From Cellvibrionales bacterium UBA3090 (GTDB taxonomy: Bacteria > Pseudomonadota > Gammaproteobacteria > Pseudomonadales > Porticoccaceae), in contig DFBC01000019.1 of NCBI GenBank assembly GCA_002367235.1, forward strand, positions 1 through 12,970: DNA of 12,970 nucleotides, read 5' to 3'. Of the stretch, positions 1-6,625 are shown piece after piece. The stretch's first letter is position 1; every line of letters begins with the position of its first letter. The notes under the pieces are model-generated. The model saw only the letters and a list, made by a program, of their open reading frames with translations. It made no database searches and had not been told where the DNA came from. A program made the translations under genes and the position numbers.

Positions 1-167
1 TCGGTCGCCATCAACACATAGTTATCATCCTCTGGATTGTACAAGTACACTGAACACGTGCCCGTCTTCGTCACCTGCTTCACCAGGTGCACGATCAGCT
101 TCAGAACTTCTCCAAAGTCCTTGGCAGCGTTGACCTCTTGAACAATGGTTCTCAACGATTCCAGCAT
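1..167 (-). CDS. ptsP: PtsP (enzyme I-Ntr), N-terminal fragment
   Basis: This is the 5' end of a gene that runs off the left edge of the window; about 55 codons are visible. The translation begins MLESLRTIVQEV and contains CSVYLYNPEDDNYVLMAT, which closely resembles the start of the N-terminal GAF domain of PtsP, the phosphoenolpyruvate-dependent enzyme I of the nitrogen phosphotransferase system. The known family role is to autophosphorylate from PEP and pass phosphate to NPr (PtsO) and then EIIA-Ntr (PtsN), with the GAF domain sensing nitrogen state. The catalytic part lies outside the window. The ATG follows the rppH stop codon with no gap (TAAATG), so translation is probably coupled to rppH; AAAGG at the rppH end could serve as a closely spaced ribosome binding site. 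The rppH-ptsP order is common in gammaproteobacteria, which supports the call. Confidence 0.9.
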   Translation of the reverse strand, partial: MLESLRTIVQEVNAAKDFGEVLKLIVHLVKQVTKTGTCSVYLYNPEDDNYVLMAT

Positions 168-656
168 TTACCTTTGACGCTCCATTTCACACTGCAGTGG
201 TGACAACTCTTTTAATGCTCGGCGATAGACATCTCTTTTAAATTCAATCACTTGGTTTATTGGATACCAATAATTTACCCACTGCCACCCATCAAACTCT
301 GGCTTATCGCAATGATTGAAACGAATTTTACTCTCATCCCCTACCAACTTTAGCAGAAACCATTTCTGCTTCTGGCCAATGCATAGCGGCTTGGAGTTTC
401 TTCTTTGCATGAGCTTTGGCAACCGGTAGCGCAACCAACCTCTCGTGCAGCCTAAAAGCTCGACATCAGTCGACTCTAATCCCACTTCTTCAAAAAGCTC
501 GCGATATAACGCCTGCTCGGGCTTTTCACGAGGGTTGATTCCACCTTGTGGAAACTGCCAGGCATCCTGCCCTATTCGCTTAGCCCAAAGTAATTTTCCG
601 GCACCGTTAGAAATCACGATACCGACATTGGGGCGAAACCCTTCTCGATCAACCAC
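168..656 (-). CDS. rppH: RNA 5' pyrophosphohydrolase (Nudix)
   Basis: The product is a 162-residue Nudix hydrolase that removes pyrophosphate from the 5' end of RNAs, creating the monophosphate end favoured by RNase E and so starting mRNA decay in the cytoplasm. The Nudix box at residues 38-60 fits Gx5Ex7REUxEExGU completely, with the metal-binding REL-x-EE at 52-57. The opening VDREGFRPNVGIVI and the segment WQFPQGGI are typical of RppH/NudH, and the length matches the family (about 160-175). The start is a GTG at 654-656; it places M-V-D where RppH proteins usually have M-I-D, so I keep it despite a weak ribosome binding site (AAGG about 11 nt upstream). ptsP follows immediately. No frame damage is seen. 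Confidence 0.95.
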   Translation of the reverse strand: MVDREGFRPNVGIVISNGAGKLLWAKRIGQDAWQFPQGGINPREKPEQALYRELFEEVGLESTDVELLGCTRGWLRYRLPKLMQRRNSKPLCIGQKQKWFLLKLVGDESKIRFNHCDKPEFDGWQWVNYWYPINQVIEFKRDVYRRALKELSPLQCEMERQR

Positions 657-692
657 GCTACGAATACCCTTAAATACTGGGGTTCTATAAAA

Positions 693-720
693 TTGACCCC
701 TTAAACCACCCCTGTAAATA
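693..720 (+). promoter_or_regulatory. Weak sigma70-like promoter candidate upstream of the HAD gene
   Basis: TTGACC (693-698) and TAAATA (715-720) are separated by 16 nt in the divergent rppH/HAD gap. The -35 hexamer is good (5/6) but the -10 is poor (3/6), so this is only a candidate. The whole gap 657-832 is AT-rich, holds no supported ORF, and must contain start signals for both divergent transcripts. I could not pick a convincing promoter for rppH. Confidence 0.22.
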
Positions 721-832
721 GAGGACTAATATTAATTACAACTCTAGAACTTACATCAAATACATAGTTGAGGACAGCCCTATCTCTCGTTAAGCTATGC
801 CGCCTTTTCCCAAAACAACCAGTGAGCACCCA

Positions 833-1489
833 ATGCCTCTCGCTATATTTGACCTAGACAACACCCTAATTGCAGGTGATAGCGATCACGGCTGGGGTGA
901 GTTTTTAGTTGCCCACAAGATTGTTGATGAAATTTATTACAAGCGGATGAACGACCAATTTTTCCGCGACTATCAGAATGGCAAACTCGACATGTCTGCC
1001 TACCTCGAGTTTTCATTGGCACCTCTGGGAGAAATTGAGCCCTCAACACTAGCTCAGTTACATGCTCAATTTATGGTAGATGTCATTGAACCCATGCTGC
1101 AACCAAAAGCTGAAAAACTACTTCAGCAGCACCGCGATAATGGCGACTTACTGATGGTCATCACCTCGACCAACCGCTTTGTCGTTGAACCCATTTGTAA
1201 AAAACTCGGTATCGACCACCTGATTGCCACCGAACTTGAACAGCGCAATAATCGATATACCGGAAAGGTTTCAGGTGTACCCAGCTATAAAGAAGGCAAG
1301 GTAATACGTCTTAATAGCTGGCTAACTGAGACGGGCACAGACATGGCTGGCAGTAGTTTTTACAGTGACTCAATCAATGATCTACCGCTGCTAGAAATCG
1401 TAGAGCACCCGGTGGCCGTTGACCCCTGCGACCGATTAATGGCGGTCGCCAAAGAAAGAGGCTGGCCAATCATCAGCCTGCACGATTAA
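833..1489 (+). CDS. HAD-IB family phosphatase (possible histidinol phosphatase)
   Basis: The product is a 218-residue HAD-superfamily subfamily IB hydrolase, related to phosphoserine phosphatase. Visible HAD motifs are FDLDNTL with nucleophile Asp7 and acid Asp9, ITSTNRF (motif II, Thr111/Ser112), Lys153 (motif III) and YSDSINDLPLL with Asp179 and Asp183 (motif IV, Mg2+ binding). An in-frame ATG at 797 would add 12 residues of unlikely sequence; I choose 833 because family members begin directly with M-x-L-AIFDLDNTL. Neither start has a strong ribosome binding site. The gene is divergent from rppH-ptsP. From memory, Pseudomonas aeruginosa PA0335, which sits beside rppH, was reported as an L-histidinol phosphatase; this gene could be its orthologue, but substrate cannot be read from the sequence. 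It could equally be a general phosphomonoesterase. Confidence 0.88.
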   Translation: MPLAIFDLDNTLIAGDSDHGWGEFLVAHKIVDEIYYKRMNDQFFRDYQNGKLDMSAYLEFSLAPLGEIEPSTLAQLHAQFMVDVIEPMLQPKAEKLLQQHRDNGDLLMVITSTNRFVVEPICKKLGIDHLIATELEQRNNRYTGKVSGVPSYKEGKVIRLNSWLTETGTDMAGSSFYSDSINDLPLLEIVEHPVAVDPCDRLMAVAKERGWPIISLHD

Positions 1490-1589
1490 CCGCCAGCCTT
1501 CTCTAAGCTGAAACACCTGCCCAAAGAACAGGCACCGCCAGCATCGTTGATAAGGCCAACCAGATCCATCAAACTAACCAAATCAAACA

Positions 1590-2300
1590 ATGGGATTGAA
1601 CAACTTGCGGCTGGACAAGTACATCAGCAATGCCTCCGACTATTCGCGCACTCAGGTCAAAAGGCTGATCAAGGAGGGCTTGGTGACAGTGGATGGCAAA
1701 ATGGTTTCCAACCCCGCCACACCTATTAGCGAGTCAGAAGTCGTTCACCTTGAGAACACACCCATTGCCATGCCCGGTGCTCGCTATTTCATGCTAAACA
1801 AACCCGGCGGTGTCGTTTCTGCCACAAAAGATAGCGACCACCCAACGGCCATAGACCTGATTGATGAACCTCGCCCAGAACAATTACAGATTGCTGGGCG
1901 CCTGGATATCGATGCTACCGGACTCCTGCTAATCACGGATGACGGTCAGTGGAATCACCAGATCACTTCACCGCGAAGCGACTGCAGAAAAACCTATAAA
2001 GTGGGGCTGTCGGAACCTCTGGATCTTGTTTTAATTAGGAAATTTCATGAGGGTATTTGGCTGGAGGGTGAAAAACGCCGCTGCTTGCCTGCCGACCTTG
2101 AGGTACTCGACGACTACACCGCTATGCTGATTATCAGCGAGGGTAAATATCATCAGGTGAAAAGAATGTTTGCTGCCGTAGGCAACCATGTGCATAGTTT
2201 ACAGCGGCTAACCATTGGCGAGATTGCACTGGATCCAGACTTGGCGCCAGGTAGCTATCGCCCTCTGACACGACCTGAAATTGAGAGCATCCGACATTGA
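1590..2300 (+). CDS. rsuA: 16S rRNA pseudouridine(516) synthase RsuA
   Basis: This 236-residue protein has an S4 RNA-binding domain at about residues 6-50 (LRLDKYISNASDYSRTQVKR) and an RsuA/RluB/E/F-type catalytic domain. GRLDIDATGLLLITDDG (103-119) holds the catalytic Asp106. The segments MLNKPGGVVSA and GKYHQVKRMFAAVGNHV are further family hallmarks. Length is close to E. coli RsuA (231), and it lacks the long C-terminal extension of RluB, so RsuA, which makes pseudouridine 516 of 16S rRNA during 30S assembly, is the best call. The ATG at 1590 has no evident ribosome binding site. The preceding 100 nt gap after the HAD gene has no convincing terminator. The stop overlaps the start of the next gene (TTGA), suggesting a two-gene rRNA-modification operon. 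A related RluE-like specificity is the main alternative. Confidence 0.88.
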   Translation: MGLNNLRLDKYISNASDYSRTQVKRLIKEGLVTVDGKMVSNPATPISESEVVHLENTPIAMPGARYFMLNKPGGVVSATKDSDHPTAIDLIDEPRPEQLQIAGRLDIDATGLLLITDDGQWNHQITSPRSDCRKTYKVGLSEPLDLVLIRKFHEGIWLEGEKRRCLPADLEVLDDYTAMLIISEGKYHQVKRMFAAVGNHVHSLQRLTIGEIALDPDLAPGSYRPLTRPEIESIRH

Positions 2301-3361
2301 GTGAAGCTAGCCATACGGTGGACCCATCCTTTCAGCTTCTGGTACAACAGCTTCACCAGGCAGAGGGCCCCCAACTATTAGTGGCCGATGAAAATTTACG
2401 CGCGGCACCACTGAACCAACTACCCACCGAAACAACTAGCCTGATCACCAATCGCTACGACCTCTACCTTCAAGCGAAATTATTAGGCTTCAACTGTTAC
2501 TACAACGATTTTGATTTTTCCTCGTTTCCCGACAACAGCTTTAACCAAATACTCTACCGCGTTTCCAAAGAAAAACCGGTGACCCACCACATCATTAACG
2601 ATACGCGACGCCTCATTCCCAACGGTGGCACCTTGATACTGTCGGGTGCCAAAACAGACGGCATTAAAACCTACACAGAGAAAGCCGCCGATTATTTTGG
2701 CAGCCACGCCACGGCAAAGAAGCACGGCAATATTTATTGCGCAACGATCTCGCGCCTGTCATCCCAAGAGCCACCTCTCGATGACAAGAACTATCCGCAA
2801 CTGAGACCCTGCATTTCATCAGATCATCTCCAACTTTATAGCAAACCTGGATTATTCGGCTGGAACAAGGTCGATCAGGGGAGCGAATTTCTGGCAGAGC
2901 ATTTGAGTGATTTTTTTAAGTGCTTTGATAAAGCGCCGGAACATCTTCTTGATCTTGGTTGTGGTTATGGCTACCTCGCTATCATGGCCCACCGGCACAC
3001 CGATGCAATTATCACCGCCACTGATAACAACGCTGCAGCAATAACGGCATGCTCAAAAAACTTTTCTTTAGTGGGCATCAACGGAGCAGCCATCGCGGCC
3101 GATTGCGCAGAGGGGATTGATCAAGAGTTTGATGCGATTATCTGCAACCCACCCTTTCATCAGGGGTTCAGCACCGACAGAAGTCTCACTGAACGTTTTG
3201 TTGCCAGCTGCCATCGACACTTAAAGCCAGGCGGCATGGCATTGTTTGTAGTCAACCGATTTGTACCTCTGGAAAGCTGTGCTGAAAACCTGTTTCAGAT
3301 TAGCCCTTTTGGTGAAAACAAAGGCTTCAAGTTAGTACTCCTGAAAAAGCCCCAGAAATAA
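2297..3361 (+). CDS. RsmC/RlmG-like rRNA guanine-N2 methyltransferase
   Basis: The 354-residue product has the two-domain layout of the RsmC/RlmG family. The N-terminal half (about 1-160) is a degenerate methyltransferase-like domain with YRVSKEK and GGTLILSGAKTDGIKTY but no clear SAM loop. The C-terminal half has PGLFGWNKVDQGSEFLAEHL, the SAM-binding motif DLGCGYGYLAI at 218-228, and the catalytic NPPFHQG at 284-290, typical of enzymes methylating an exocyclic amine of guanine. RsmC makes m2G1207 in 16S rRNA and RlmG m2G1835 in 23S rRNA; I cannot decide between them, though pairing with rsuA (also a 16S enzyme) favours a 16S target. The start is a TTG whose last two bases and the next A form the rsuA stop; there is no earlier option, and the next in-frame GTG would remove about 7 residues. 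Confidence 0.85.
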   Translation: MSEASHTVDPSFQLLVQQLHQAEGPQLLVADENLRAAPLNQLPTETTSLITNRYDLYLQAKLLGFNCYYNDFDFSSFPDNSFNQILYRVSKEKPVTHHIINDTRRLIPNGGTLILSGAKTDGIKTYTEKAADYFGSHATAKKHGNIYCATISRLSSQEPPLDDKNYPQLRPCISSDHLQLYSKPGLFGWNKVDQGSEFLAEHLSDFFKCFDKAPEHLLDLGCGYGYLAIMAHRHTDAIITATDNNAAAITACSKNFSLVGINGAAIAADCAEGIDQEFDAIICNPPFHQGFSTDRSLTERFVASCHRHLKPGGMALFVVNRFVPLESCAENLFQISPFGENKGFKLVLLKKPQK

Positions 3362-3385
3362 AAACTAATACAACCGATCAACCCG

Positions 3386-3778
3386 CTAGAGCGTAGCGCT
3401 TGAATTTTCAGGGTGGCTCTGACCAAACGCCAGTATCAGCTGCTCCAAGTTAAGGCGCGCATCGGGTGATATATCAATAATCCGACACCCGGCCCAAAAC
3501 CTATCTTCTTGGGCCATGGCCCTTGTCCACAGGCATTCAACCCCCAACTCTAGCTCACCAAAATCCACCCCAACCTGGTCACTAGCGACTTCAGCAGATT
3601 GTAGTTTGATCTGATAAAGGTGCTCAGGTTGCAGTTGCTCGGCCCCCATCAACATCAAACCTTCAAGGTGGACATCCACCAGTATGCCCAGAGACACCCC
3701 GGTGAATTGATTAATAACTTCTATCTGAGTGCCCAGCTGATACCTGGGCAGACGGCGTCGATCGGCCTCACTGGGCAT
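3386..3778 (-). CDS. PilZ-domain protein with altered c-di-GMP motif
   Basis: This 130-residue protein is essentially one PilZ domain. The N-terminal RxxxR motif is present (Arg8 and Arg12 in RRRLPRY), followed by short beta strands and the second motif at 35-40, DVHLEG. The consensus is D/N-x-S-x-x-G; here Asp35 and Gly40 are kept but Ser is replaced by His37 (codon CAC). PilZ domains are cytosolic c-di-GMP receptors; whether this one binds is open. No membrane segment or signal peptide is seen. Its ATG lies inside the last codons of the upstream DUF1631 gene (11 nt overlap) and has a good ribosome binding site, so the two products are probably made together. The partner protein or process it controls is unknown; surface motility, exopolysaccharide or envelope functions are usual for the family. 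Confidence 0.85.
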   Translation of the reverse strand: MPSEADRRRLPRYQLGTQIEVINQFTGVSLGILVDVHLEGLMLMGAEQLQPEHLYQIKLQSAEVASDQVGVDFGELELGVECLWTRAMAQEDRFWAGCRIIDISPDARLNLEQLILAFGQSHPENSSATL

Positions 3779-6065
3779 ACTGCCCTCCCCGGGATTGATT
3801 CTGGGGCTGGGATTGAGCTTGTACCTGCTCGTTCAATTCACTAAAGATGGTATCCATGGTTCTCTCTACCAAGGGCTTCGTCCCACCCACGATCATTCGC
3901 AATTCACCGGAAATAATCTTCTGGGCAAGTTCTTCACCCGTTCGCATTCCCGAGCGCTTACCGCTTTGATCCACAAATAGAAAATGTAACGTCTCGGAAT
4001 TAAACCAAGCAACTTTTTCTCGCTTACCATCCCTGTGCTCAAACCAAGTGCCAAATTCTATTAACCGCAGCTTTTCAAGAACCTTCTGTTCCTTGTCACT
4101 CATTCGCGACAGGTCTACTTTTTCACCCGCTCGCATTTCAGCCATGTGAACCAGCTTGTCTCGAATAGCCACTGGCGCAGCTTCGGGCTGTAGATTTTTC
4201 TCGCGCAACTGGTAGATACGGTCAATTGAGCGTTTTAACTTCAACGCCTTGCCAGTCTCATAGCCGATCATGTCAAAACCTTGCTGAATGATGGACTCCA
4301 TCCAGGGATAGTGCTGACGCCAACGCAACCACTCATCCTCTGATCCACTCAACTCCAGCCCCCACAGCATATCGTCCGCAAGCGCCAATGCATGTTTCCA
4401 GGCATCGGAGCTATCGCCATAACGCAGTAGGACAAAGGCCATATGGTCAGACCAGGGCTGCAACAGAAATAGCAAGATGGCAGAAGGAATATCCCTGTTG
4501 GCAATACGCTGATGGATTTCCTTGTTAACCCGCCGCTTGACCTCACACAGCTTGTCTTCACCACGGGCTTTTTCGGTGGCCCGCCGCTCCAGTAACTGAA
4601 TCCGCAACTCCACCTTCTGCACAAAGCTGTTAAAGGTCATTAACAATCCAGCAAACAGCTTGGAATTAACCTCATCCTCATCCAGTATCGTTCGCACTGT
4701 CTGACGAATCTGCTCCAACATGTCAAACTGACAGGAGCCATCGTTTTCCACCCAACGAGAACCAGCTTCGGCAAGGGCGTTCAATAACAGTCGCGATGGA
4801 TGCTCCTGCTGTCTAAAAAAATCTGCCTCAGAAAAAGCCAGCTTGAGAAACGGCGTATGCAAATAACTCAACAGCGCTTTTATACAATCAGGTAGCTGCT
4901 CATCGTTCAACACATACTCGAACAACATCCCCACCAAATCGATAGTACGCACATCATCGCCACTGAGCGGCGGCGCTTCTTCTGAATCTGTAATTTCTTG
5001 CAGCTGGCTTACCAGACGGCGTCGCGCCTTGGCAATATCCAGTGGTTTGATTTCCTGGGCCACAGAAAGAATCTCTGCCGCCAGCACCTGGTCAAGCTGC
5101 TGAAGCTGCACTGCCGCCTCAACTAATTGATGTCCGGCATACTGAAGCGGTTGACCTGGTCGAGCCACCTCCTCTGGTGGAGCATTGGCCACCAACCGCT
5201 GATGCAAGAACGTGATACTGTCGACCAGCTGATGCTGATATTCAGAGGGAGGTAACTCTTGGGCTGGCAGTGACAGAGGCTGAGTCATTACCGGCATCGA
5301 CAGCATCGATGAATCCTGATCGGCGGCAACCTGGGATGGCGAACGCTTACGTGGTTCTGCGCCAGTGAAACGCGCTGAATCAGAGGATCTGGATTTTTCC
5401 ACCTGATAATTCAAATTCGGCAGAACGCCCAACGTCTTCAGCGTATCGTTTGCTTTTCCGTAAACAACACCCAACTGAGAAACGAATTGGCGATCAAATA
5501 ATTTACAGACCAACAATCTGGCCAGCAATGGCACCTCAGCCGCGGTGAGTGCTCGTTTAATCGCACTACAGAAACGTCCCGGCGCCAGCGGCAACTTATT
5601 TTCAGGGATTGGCTTTCCCCCATGGAGTAGCGACATGCGCTGCCCCAGAGCCCACAAAGGCTCCTGATAGTCAGCCTCTGCCCGCTTGCGAATCGCAACC
5701 AGAGCAATATTTTCCTCGAGTGCATCGTGATCCAGCAAGGCTAACCCGCCTTGAGAGTCGCCCTCGATGTCGTCCACCGAACTAAAATCTTTCGCGGCAA
5801 ATTGATCAAAATAGCGATTAATTTCCCGCAGAAAAATACGCAAAATTTCGTTGTGTTTGGCTCTAATCAGGGAGCGAGCAAGAAGAAACTCAAAATTTTT
5901 CTTATCGTCATTGGGTTTTTGGGAGTAGTCCAGGAGCCGATCGTTAACATCTTGAAGAAAAGCATTAAACGTCGTGCCAGACATATCGAGCACCACCTCA
6001 CGGACAGCGGTTAGCCCCTTACCCGCCAGCTCTTGCCAGTTTTTAGTCAGTCCGCTGCTGCTCAT
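3768..6065 (-). CDS. DUF1631 family protein
   Basis: The 765-residue product matches what I know of the DUF1631 family (about 700-800 residues, gammaproteobacteria, sometimes misnamed thymidine phosphorylase). It is largely helical and hydrophilic, with no signal peptide or membrane segment, so it is likely cytoplasmic. The N-terminus (about 20-130) contains ARSLIRAKHNEILRIFLREIN, the middle (about 230-270) is Ser/Pro-rich and probably a linker, and the C-terminal segment (about 665-725: LIEFGTWFEH, KVAWFNSETLHFLFVDQSG, ELAQKIISGELRMI) looks beta-rich like a small barrel. It ends in a Gln/Ser-rich tail (747-765) that overlaps the PilZ gene. The start ATG has no visible ribosome binding site, but no better start exists nearby. 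It follows lpoP by about 96 nt on the same strand. Function is unknown; the PilZ partner suggests a role in c-di-GMP signalling, which is inference. Confidence 0.85.
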   Translation of the reverse strand: MSSSGLTKNWQELAGKGLTAVREVVLDMSGTTFNAFLQDVNDRLLDYSQKPNDDKKNFEFLLARSLIRAKHNEILRIFLREINRYFDQFAAKDFSSVDDIEGDSQGGLALLDHDALEENIALVAIRKRAEADYQEPLWALGQRMSLLHGGKPIPENKLPLAPGRFCSAIKRALTAAEVPLLARLLVCKLFDRQFVSQLGVVYGKANDTLKTLGVLPNLNYQVEKSRSSDSARFTGAEPRKRSPSQVAADQDSSMLSMPVMTQPLSLPAQELPPSEYQHQLVDSITFLHQRLVANAPPEEVARPGQPLQYAGHQLVEAAVQLQQLDQVLAAEILSVAQEIKPLDIAKARRRLVSQLQEITDSEEAPPLSGDDVRTIDLVGMLFEYVLNDEQLPDCIKALLSYLHTPFLKLAFSEADFFRQQEHPSRLLLNALAEAGSRWVENDGSCQFDMLEQIRQTVRTILDEDEVNSKLFAGLLMTFNSFVQKVELRIQLLERRATEKARGEDKLCEVKRRVNKEIHQRIANRDIPSAILLFLLQPWSDHMAFVLLRYGDSSDAWKHALALADDMLWGLELSGSEDEWLRWRQHYPWMESIIQQGFDMIGYETGKALKLKRSIDRIYQLREKNLQPEAAPVAIRDKLVHMAEMRAGEKVDLSRMSDKEQKVLEKLRLIEFGTWFEHRDGKREKVAWFNSETLHFLFVDQSGKRSGMRTGEELAQKIISGELRMIVGGTKPLVERTMDTIFSELNEQVQAQSQPQNQSRGGQYAQ
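3783..3790 (-). promoter_or_regulatory. Ribosome binding site for the PilZ gene inside the DUF1631 end
   Basis: The minus strand reads GGGGAGGG followed by 4-5 nt and ATG. This strong Shine-Dalgarno sequence lies within the last codons of the DUF1631 gene and supports the PilZ start at 3778 and independent or coupled re-initiation. Confidence 0.7.
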
Positions 6066-6161
6066 TTATTTACAAGTGGAGCCCCTGCTCACTAAATTTT
6101 GCATATTGTTATGGCGTTGATTGAAACACAATCCTACTGCTTTTAAACCCAAAACCCACGC

Positions 6162-6623
6162 TTATTTTGTAGAGATAATCTGGCTTAGCAGCCGCTGCAA
6201 GTCCCTTTTGACCACCGCATTGCCCGAGGCAAGCGGTAGGCCCTGCCGAGCCAGCTGCTCCGCCAATTGTAATTGAGCCATGGCAAAGTAATTAGATGCC
6301 ATAATCAAATAGATTTCTGGTTCAGCATGATTGATCCGCAATGCCCGCTCTACCACGGCATTAGATCGGTCATACTCACCCTGCCGATTATAACGCCAGG
6401 CATCCTCCAGCAGACTATCGACCGCTCCGCCTGAAACCCTTTCTGTAGCAGGACTGCTCGGAGCAATAAGGTCACCCTGAGGCCGCGGTTCTGACTGAGG
6501 CATAGATGGCGGTTGAGATGGCGGTTGAGATGACGGCCCGGATGGAGCTCCACCCACCGGCACCATTATCGGCGCGCAACCCGCCATCGCCACCAACACT
6601 ACTAGGGTCAATGCGTATTTCAT
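6162..6623 (-). CDS. lpoP: TPR-type lipoprotein, PBP1b activator LpoP
   Basis: The 153-residue precursor starts MKYALTLVVLVAMAGC: a short lipoprotein signal peptide with a lipobox ending at Cys16. Residue +2 is Ala, consistent with outer-membrane sorting. A Pro/Ser/Gln-rich flexible linker (about 24-60) with SQPP repeats leads to a helical tetratricopeptide-like region (about 68-150: LLEDAWRYNRQGEYDRSNAVVERALRIN is split over its first repeat). In Pseudomonas, LpoP is a TPR lipoprotein encoded next to the PBP1b gene that reaches through the periplasm to activate it; gene order, size and architecture fit here. I chose ATG 6623 rather than ATG 6632 or an upstream start because GGGATGG lies at suitable distance and it gives a normal signal peptide; it begins 2 nt after the mrcB stop. 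The identification relies on context more than motif identity. Confidence 0.82.
   Translation of the reverse strand: MKYALTLVVLVAMAGCAPIMVPVGGAPSGPSSQPPSQPPSMPQSEPRPQGDLIAPSSPATERVSGGAVDSLLEDAWRYNRQGEYDRSNAVVERALRINHAEPEIYLIMASNYFAMAQLQLAEQLARQGLPLASGNAVVKRDLQRLLSQIISTK
6505..6536 (-). repeat. 12-bp in-frame tandem repeat in the lpoP linker
   Basis: Two perfect copies of the plus-strand unit GATGGCGGTTGA (6505-6516 and 6517-6528) are followed by a partial, diverged third copy (GATGACGG). On the coding strand each unit encodes a Ser-Gln-Pro-Pro block in the lipoprotein linker. Because the unit is a multiple of three, slippage would change linker length without breaking the frame. Confidence 0.85.
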
Positions 6624-6625
6624 AA

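Noticed and set aside
445..690. Plus-strand open frame across rppH
   Set aside because: It is antisense to rppH, whose complete Nudix box and family start are clear; the translation is Ser/Pro/Arg-rich with no recognisable family.
679..700. GGGGT...ACCCC inverted repeat in the rppH/HAD gap
   Set aside because: The arms are only 5 bp with a 12-nt spacer, which is expected by chance; no operator family is recognised.
797..832. Upstream ATG start for the HAD gene
   Set aside because: It adds 12 residues not typical of the family, which begins right at the DxDNT motif; the ribosome binding site is no better.
3381..3396. CGCTA-GAGCG-TAGCG stem at the convergent methyltransferase/PilZ junction
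   Set aside because: The 5-bp stem overlaps the PilZ stop and is not followed by a proper T-run, so a bidirectional terminator is not supported.
5751..6014. Plus-strand open frame opposite the DUF1631 5' end
   Set aside because: It is a shadow of a well-supported coding frame and has no ribosome binding site or family features.
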